Shown here piece after piece: positions 5,665-8,963 of a stretch of 8,963 nucleotides of DNA. Made by a program: the position numbers and the translations under genes. The notes beneath the pieces are model-generated. The model was not told where the DNA came from. It did no database searches and saw only the letters and a list, made by a program, of their open reading frames with translations. This stretch comes from Hyphomicrobiales bacterium (GTDB lineage: Bacteria; Pseudomonadota; Alphaproteobacteria; Rhizobiales; Aestuariivirgaceae). The stretch is taken from the NCBI GenBank assembly GCA_026996935.1, contig JALWJW010000448.1, positions 1 to 8,963 of the forward strand, written 5' to 3'. Position 1 is the first letter of the stretch; every line of letters starts with the position of its first letter.

Positions 5665-6701
5665 TGTCAAGTTCGTTAAAAATAGCCGTTGACGGCATGG
5701 GGGGAGACTTTGGCCCCGAGGTCATTGTGCCAGGCTTGGCAATTGCATTGGAACGAGAACCAAGGCTGGAAGTGTTGCTTTATGGTGATGAGAAAAAGAT
5801 ACAACCTTTGCTTGATGCTCACCCTGATTTAAAGAAAATCACCACGCTTTGTCACACAGATATTGCCATCACAATGGATGAAAAACCATCCGCAGCCTTG
5901 CGTCGTGGTCGGCGTGGGGCCAGCATGTGGATGGCTATACAGGCGGTTAAAAATGGTGAAGCTGATGTGGTCATCTCTGCCGGTAATACAGGCGCATTAA
6001 TGGTTATGGCCAAAATTTTACTTAAATCAATGCCCGGGCTTCCACGTCCCGCTATGGCTGCTATTTGGCCAACCACGCGCGGCCATTCAATTGTGCTTGA
6101 TGTTGGTGCAAATATCGGCGCTGTGGCCCATCATTTAGTCACCTTTGCAGTTATGGGTGAAGCCATGGCGCGTTCTGTTTTTGGCCTTAAACTCCCAACT
6201 GTTGGCTTGCTCAATGTCGGGGTGGAAGAGGTTAAAGGTCTTGATGAGGTTAAAGAAGCCGCTCGGCTTTTACGTGAGTCCAGCTTGCCGATAGAGTATC
6301 GCGGTTTTGTTGAAGGCGATGACATTTCACGCGGCACGGTTGATGTTGTGGTGACCGAAGGATTTACTGGTAACATCGCGTTAAAAACCGCTGAAGGCAC
6401 CGCCCGCCAATTTGGTAAATTTTTAAAAGATGCGCTAAGTAGCACATGGATGACCAAACTAGGTTATCTTTTTGCCCGCGGTGCTTTTCAGGCCGTTCGC
6501 GACAAACTGGATCCCAATAACAATAATGGCGGGGTCCTTTTAGGTCTAAATGGCATCGTCGTTAAAAGCCACGGTGGGTCAGATGCACGCGGGTTCTCCA
6601 GTGCCATAAATCTTGCCACAAATATGGTATCTAACGGACTACTTGATGCAATCGCGGCTGATGTTGAACACCTTCAACAAGCTGAAAAACAAGAAAAATA
6701 A
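5664..6701 (+). CDS. plsX: Phosphate acyltransferase PlsX
   Basis: PlsX converts acyl-ACP to acyl-phosphate, the acyl donor for PlsY in the first step of phosphatidic acid synthesis; it is a peripheral membrane enzyme. The 345 residues match the family length. Visible blocks are IAVDGMGGDFGPEVIVPG (7-24), KPSAALRRGRRGASMWMAI (84-102), SAGNTGALM (105-113), RPAMAAIWPT, IVLDVGAN, and the strongly conserved YRGFVEGDDISRGTVDVV followed by VTEGFTGNIALKTAEG. The C-terminus is charged and lysine-rich. It is followed by fabH after 4 nt, the standard lipid-initiation pair, and preceded by a 117-nt leader (5547-5663) with several symmetry elements, which suggests its own promoter and control separate from the DUF177 gene. 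Confidence 0.97.
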   Translation: MSSSLKIAVDGMGGDFGPEVIVPGLAIALEREPRLEVLLYGDEKKIQPLLDAHPDLKKITTLCHTDIAITMDEKPSAALRRGRRGASMWMAIQAVKNGEADVVISAGNTGALMVMAKILLKSMPGLPRPAMAAIWPTTRGHSIVLDVGANIGAVAHHLVTFAVMGEAMARSVFGLKLPTVGLLNVGVEEVKGLDEVKEAARLLRESSLPIEYRGFVEGDDISRGTVDVVVTEGFTGNIALKTAEGTARQFGKFLKDALSSTWMTKLGYLFARGAFQAVRDKLDPNNNNGGVLLGLNGIVVKSHGGSDARGFSSAINLATNMVSNGLLDAIAADVEHLQQAEKQEK

Positions 6702-6705
6702 CTCA

Positions 6706-7695
6706 ATGACGACATATAACAAACCTGTCCGTTCTGTAGTTTTAGGAATCGGATCGTACCTACCTGAAAAAATTGTCACCAATGATGATTTGGCTAAAAT
6801 TGTTGATACCTCCGATGAATGGATTCGCGAACGTAGCGGTATTCATCAGCGCCATATTGCCGCCGATGATGAAATCACATCTGACCTGGCAATAAAAGCA
6901 GCAAAGCGCGCCATTAAAGATGCTGGAATTGATGGAACGAAAATTGACCTTATCGTTCTTGCAACTTCAACACCCGATAATACTTTCCCTGCAACGGCCA
7001 CGAAAGTTCAGGCTGCATTGGGCATAACTGATGGTGTTGCCTTTGATGTGCAGGCGGTATGCTCAGGCTTTGTTTTTGCCCTCAACACTGCCGATGCGAT
7101 GATCAGGTGTGGTCAGGCCAATAAAGCGCTGGTTATCGGGGCTGAAACTTTTTCACGTATTTTGGACTGGAAAGACCGCTCAACCTGCGTCTTGTTCGGC
7201 GATGGGGCAGGGGCTGTGGTGCTTGGCGCTCAAGAAGGTGAGGGCACCAACAATGATCGCGGCATACTGGCTGCCAAAATGCGCTCAGACGGTAAGCATT
7301 ATGATAAGCTCTATGTTGATGGAGGTCCATCTTCTACCCAAACTGTCGGGTATTTGCGTATGCAAGGCCCGGAAGTATTCAAGCACGCGGTAAAAAATAT
7401 AAGCTCGGTGGTTTTGGAAACGCTAGACCTTGTTCATATGCCGATTTCGCAGGTGGATTGGTTTGTCCCTCATCAAGCCAATAAACGGATATTGGATGGA
7501 GCAGCGAAAAAGTTGAAACTAACCCGCGATCAGGTGGTCGTGACAGTTGACCGGCATGGCAATACATCGGCTGCCTCGGTTCCTCTGGCATTAGATGAGG
7601 CTGTCAAGGATGGTCGAATTAAGCCGAATGATGTGGTCTTGCTAGAGGCTATGGGTGGTGGCTTTACATGGGGCGCTGTCCTTTTGCGCTGGTAA
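6706..7695 (+). CDS. fabH: Beta-ketoacyl-ACP synthase III
   Basis: FabH condenses acetyl-CoA with malonyl-ACP to start type II fatty-acid synthesis. From the ATG at 6706 the protein has 329 residues, a normal length. The catalytic triad is visible: Cys119 in AVCSGFVFAL, His256 in VPHQANKRI and Asn286 in HGNTSAAS. The N-terminus VVLGIGSYLPEKIVTN and block DEWIRERSGIHQRHIA are typical, as is the C-terminal GGGFTWGAVLLRW. The frame is open upstream to 6613 but that part overlaps plsX and is not family sequence. The start at 6706 is 4 nt after the plsX stop, has only a weak A-rich signal upstream, and is probably coupled to plsX. The substrate preference (acetyl or branched primers) cannot be read from the sequence. 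Confidence 0.97.
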   Translation: MTTYNKPVRSVVLGIGSYLPEKIVTNDDLAKIVDTSDEWIRERSGIHQRHIAADDEITSDLAIKAAKRAIKDAGIDGTKIDLIVLATSTPDNTFPATATKVQAALGITDGVAFDVQAVCSGFVFALNTADAMIRCGQANKALVIGAETFSRILDWKDRSTCVLFGDGAGAVVLGAQEGEGTNNDRGILAAKMRSDGKHYDKLYVDGGPSSTQTVGYLRMQGPEVFKHAVKNISSVVLETLDLVHMPISQVDWFVPHQANKRILDGAAKKLKLTRDQVVVTVDRHGNTSAASVPLALDEAVKDGRIKPNDVVLLEAMGGGFTWGAVLLRW

Positions 7696-7740
7696 GGCAG
7701 GTCATTTTAACGCACCAATAAAAGCACTTTGGCTAAGTCC

Positions 7741-7769
7741 TTGACTTCATGTGTTTTTAGCCATATCCT
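7741..7769 (+). promoter_or_regulatory. Sigma70-type promoter of ihfA
   Basis: TTGACT (7741-7746) and TATCCT (7764-7769) are separated by exactly 17 bp in the 103-nt gap after fabH. The -35 matches 5 of 6 positions and the -10 matches 4 of 6, with TAT intact. The transcript would start near 7776, giving a leader of about 23 nt. This is the best promoter-like element in the window and separates ihfA from plsX-fabH transcriptionally. Confidence 0.5.
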
Positions 7770-7798
7770 TTGCGCAATTTAGTTGGGCAGGGCTAGGT

Positions 7799-8107
7799 AT
7801 GGCTGGAAAAACATTAACACGAGCAGATTTGAGCGAAGCGGTTCACCGTAGTGTGGGGCTGTCTCGTACGGAATCTTCCGATTTGGTTAAAACCACATTG
7901 GATTTAATTTCAGATGCGCTTGTTGCTGGTGAAAATGTTAAATTGTCGTCTTTTGGCACATTTATGGTTCGTCAGAAATCGTTGCGTATTGGTCGTAACC
8001 CTAAAACTGGTGAAGAAGTCCCAATTGAACCTCGCAGAGTACTGGTATTTAGACCCAGTCACCAGATGAAAGCCAAGGTGAACGGTGAAGATACTGAGGA
8101 CGAATGA
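7799..8107 (+). CDS. ihfA: Integration host factor subunit alpha
   Basis: IHF-alpha pairs with IHF-beta to bind and sharply bend DNA at promoters, origins and recombination sites. From the ATG at 7799 there are 102 residues, the normal length. The N-terminal MAGKTLTRADLSEAV and the helices after it form the dimer body, LSSFGTFMVRQK leads into the DNA-binding arm, and RIGRNPKTGEEVPI carries the conserved Pro (in RNPKTGE) that intercalates at the kink. The acidic tail (GEDTEDE) is seen in alphaproteobacterial members. The frame is open from 7751 (GTG), but the extension is not family sequence and AGGG at 7789-7792 is well placed for 7799. HU and IHF-beta are relatives; the alpha assignment rests on the arm sequence and on the fabH-ihfA-MerR order. 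Confidence 0.94.
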   Translation: MAGKTLTRADLSEAVHRSVGLSRTESSDLVKTTLDLISDALVAGENVKLSSFGTFMVRQKSLRIGRNPKTGEEVPIEPRRVLVFRPSHQMKAKVNGEDTEDE

Positions 8108-8133
8108 CTGTTTGTCAGTTGTACGACTAATTT

Positions 8134-8143
8134 CACTTAAGTG
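8134..8143. repeat. Perfect palindrome CACTTAAGTG upstream of the MerR gene
   Basis: A 10-bp perfect palindrome in the 70-nt gap between ihfA and the MerR-type gene. MerR-family dimers bind symmetric sites near their own promoters, so an autoregulatory operator is possible, but no clear promoter with long spacer surrounds it. Confidence 0.35.
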
Positions 8144-8156
8144 GGCCAGTTGCCCA
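8142..8156 (+). repeat. Small hairpin TGGGC-CAGTT-GCCCA before the MerR gene
   Basis: A perfect 5-bp stem with a 5-nt loop, directly after the palindrome and 7 nt before the ribosome binding site GGAG (8164-8167). It has no T-run after it, so it is not a standard terminator. It could act in the 5' leader RNA or be chance. Confidence 0.3.
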
Positions 8157-8163
8157 AACGGCG

Positions 8164-8167
8164 CGGA
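8164..8167 (+). promoter_or_regulatory. Ribosome binding site supporting a TTG start
   Basis: GGAG, 10 nt before the TTG at 8178. The codon just upstream of that TTG is an in-frame TAA, so translation must begin at or after 8178. Confidence 0.5.
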
Positions 8168-8177
8168 GTTAAATTAA

Positions 8178-8666
8178 TTGGAAAAGGCGGCGGACGCATT
8201 TCGAACCATCAGCGAAGTAGCTGAAGAACTTGATGTGCCTCAACATGTTTTACGTTTTTGGGAAACCAGATTTTCACAAATCAGGCCAATGAAGCGCGGC
8301 GGTGGCCGGCGTTATTATCGGGTTAATGATGTGGATCTGCTCAAAGGAATCCGCGCGCTTTTGTATGGTAAAGGCTACACGATCAAGGGTGTGCAGCGCA
8401 TTATCAAAGAACGCGGTGTTTCTCATCTTGCCGATATTGGCCGAGGTCAGGAACATCATGGCGATAGCGAACCGGCTATAGACCAGCCAAAAGCAGTAAA
8501 TCCAGCCGTTTCACGCTCAAACCCTCCAAGCTCTGGTGGCGAATCTGTTTCGCAGGAACCAGCGCAACCTGCTGGCCTTACAGATGTGCAGAAAGAAGAG
8601 TTGAAACTTGCTTATGCCGACCTTTCCGCCGCCAAGCGCATTTTGGCAGGCGAAAAGAAAACTTAA
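8178..8666 (+). CDS. MerR-type HTH transcriptional regulator (TTG start)
   Basis: A 162-residue protein with a winged-helix MerR DNA-binding domain and no recognisable effector domain; its target genes are unknown. RTISEVAEELDVPQHVLRFW (9-28) is the helix-turn-helix, and RPMKRGGGRRYYRVNDVDLL (36-55) the wing and next helix. GIRALLYGKGYTIKGVQRI (57-75) is the third part, and a polar linker rich in Pro, Ser and Gln (about 85-138) leads to a short helix near 139-158. No cysteines are present, arguing against metal sensing. TTG is the forced start: the preceding codon is TAA and any later start would cut into the first HTH helix. GGAG lies 10 nt upstream. Small MerR proteins after ihfA and before tRNA-Pro are, from memory, a conserved Hyphomicrobiales arrangement. 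Confidence 0.88.
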   Translation: MEKAADAFRTISEVAEELDVPQHVLRFWETRFSQIRPMKRGGGRRYYRVNDVDLLKGIRALLYGKGYTIKGVQRIIKERGVSHLADIGRGQEHHGDSEPAIDQPKAVNPAVSRSNPPSSGGESVSQEPAQPAGLTDVQKEELKLAYADLSAAKRILAGEKKT

Positions 8667-8749
8667 GGCTTTTTATTCCACAATCAAAATGATATACGAC
8701 CTGCACTGGGACAGTGTTGGAATCATTTGTTTGCTTTCACCAAAAAAGT

Positions 8750-8826
8750 CGGAGCGTAGCGCAGCCCGGTAGCGCACTACACTGGGGGTGTAGGGGTCGG
8801 AGGTTCGAATCCTCTCGCTCCGACCA
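8750..8826 (+). tRNA. tRNA-Pro (anticodon GGG)
   Basis: All 77 nt fold as a cloverleaf: acceptor CGGAGCG/CGCTCCG (7 bp), D-stem GCGC/GCGC with a 9-nt loop, anticodon stem CTACA/TGTAG with loop CTGGGGG, T-stem GGAGG/CCTCT (one G-U pair) with loop TTCGAAT, discriminator A and an encoded CCA. The anticodon GGG at loop positions 34-36 reads CCC and CCU proline codons. No strong promoter is evident in the 83 nt upstream (8667-8749); transcription with the MerR gene is possible. Confidence 0.97.
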
Positions 8827-8831
8827 TTTTT
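8827..8831 (+). terminator. T-run after tRNA-Pro, possible terminator
   Basis: Five Ts directly follow the encoded CCA. The stable tRNA fold just before them may substitute for a terminator hairpin, but no dedicated stem-loop exists. Confidence 0.25.
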
Positions 8832-8963
8832 ATCAGGGTCCATTCCGGATACATGCGTTGCGATGAATTCATTTGGCGAGCCTGTATTAATCCAAATAAA
8901 TGCGACGCACTCTAAACAACGTCAATCCAGGTTACCATGCCGCCAGCCTGATGTTCTATCATG

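Noticed and set aside
6613..6705. N-terminal extension of fabH inside plsX
   Set aside because: Not FabH-like sequence and fully overlaps plsX; the ATG at 6706 gives the normal 329-residue enzyme.
8627..8652. Stem-loop at the end of the MerR gene (CGCCGCCAA / TTGGC-A-GGCG) as a terminator
   Set aside because: It lies inside the coding region and the T-run at 8670-8674 is about 17 nt away, so it does not have terminator geometry.
8704..8716. Hairpin CACTG-GGA-CAGTG upstream of tRNA-Pro
   Set aside because: Only 5 bp and not followed by a T-run; too weak to call a terminator or regulatory element.
8912..8963. C-terminus of a minus-strand gene entering from the right edge
   Set aside because: Only about 17 codons are visible (ending WIDVV) and no family is recognisable; it cannot be told from chance.

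Overview
The window is a piece of conserved alphaproteobacterial core chromosome. The gene order ribD-ribE-ribH-nusB, then bamE/omlA divergent from a CBP3-type cytochrome bc1 chaperone, then DUF177-plsX-fabH-ihfA-MerR-tRNA-Pro, is the arrangement I associate from memory with Hyphomicrobiales (Rhizobiales) and close relatives. Base composition is moderate to AT-leaning (many TTA, AAA and GAA codons), so a low-to-mid GC member, possibly marine, is more likely than a high-GC soil rhizobium. The genus cannot be called from this window.

Layout. (1) 1-3802, plus strand: the 3' part of ribD, then ribE, ribH, nusB and a 12-TM MFS transporter, with gaps of 25, 4, 23 and 14 nt. This looks like one riboflavin/lumazine operon with nusB and the transporter read through. 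(2) 3815-4276, minus strand: a BamE/OmlA-type outer-membrane lipoprotein, convergent with the MFS gene and divergent from the next block. (3) 4356-5546, plus strand: a ubiquinol-cytochrome c chaperone and a DUF177/YceD-like protein. (4) 5664-7695, plus strand: plsX and fabH, 4 nt apart, for phospholipid and fatty-acid initiation, preceded by a 117-nt leader with an unusual density of symmetry elements. (5) 7799-8666, plus strand: ihfA behind a good sigma70-like promoter, then a short MerR-type regulator that must start at TTG. (6) 8750-8826: tRNA-Pro(GGG) with encoded CCA, then 137 nt with no identifiable gene.

Functionally the genes serve flavin synthesis, transcription antitermination, envelope assembly, respiratory-complex assembly, lipid initiation and nucleoid/regulatory functions. 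I see no insertion sequence, CRISPR array, phage gene or defence system. The window is ordinary core genome, not a new system. The points worth a second look are small: the plsX leader (inverted repeat around a -10-like hexamer, a mini-ORF overlapping the plsX start, and a palindrome between ribosome binding site and start), a compact RibD reductase domain, an MFS gene directly after nusB where thiL is often found, a Tat-like motif in the BamE lipoprotein signal, and a palindrome in front of the MerR gene.
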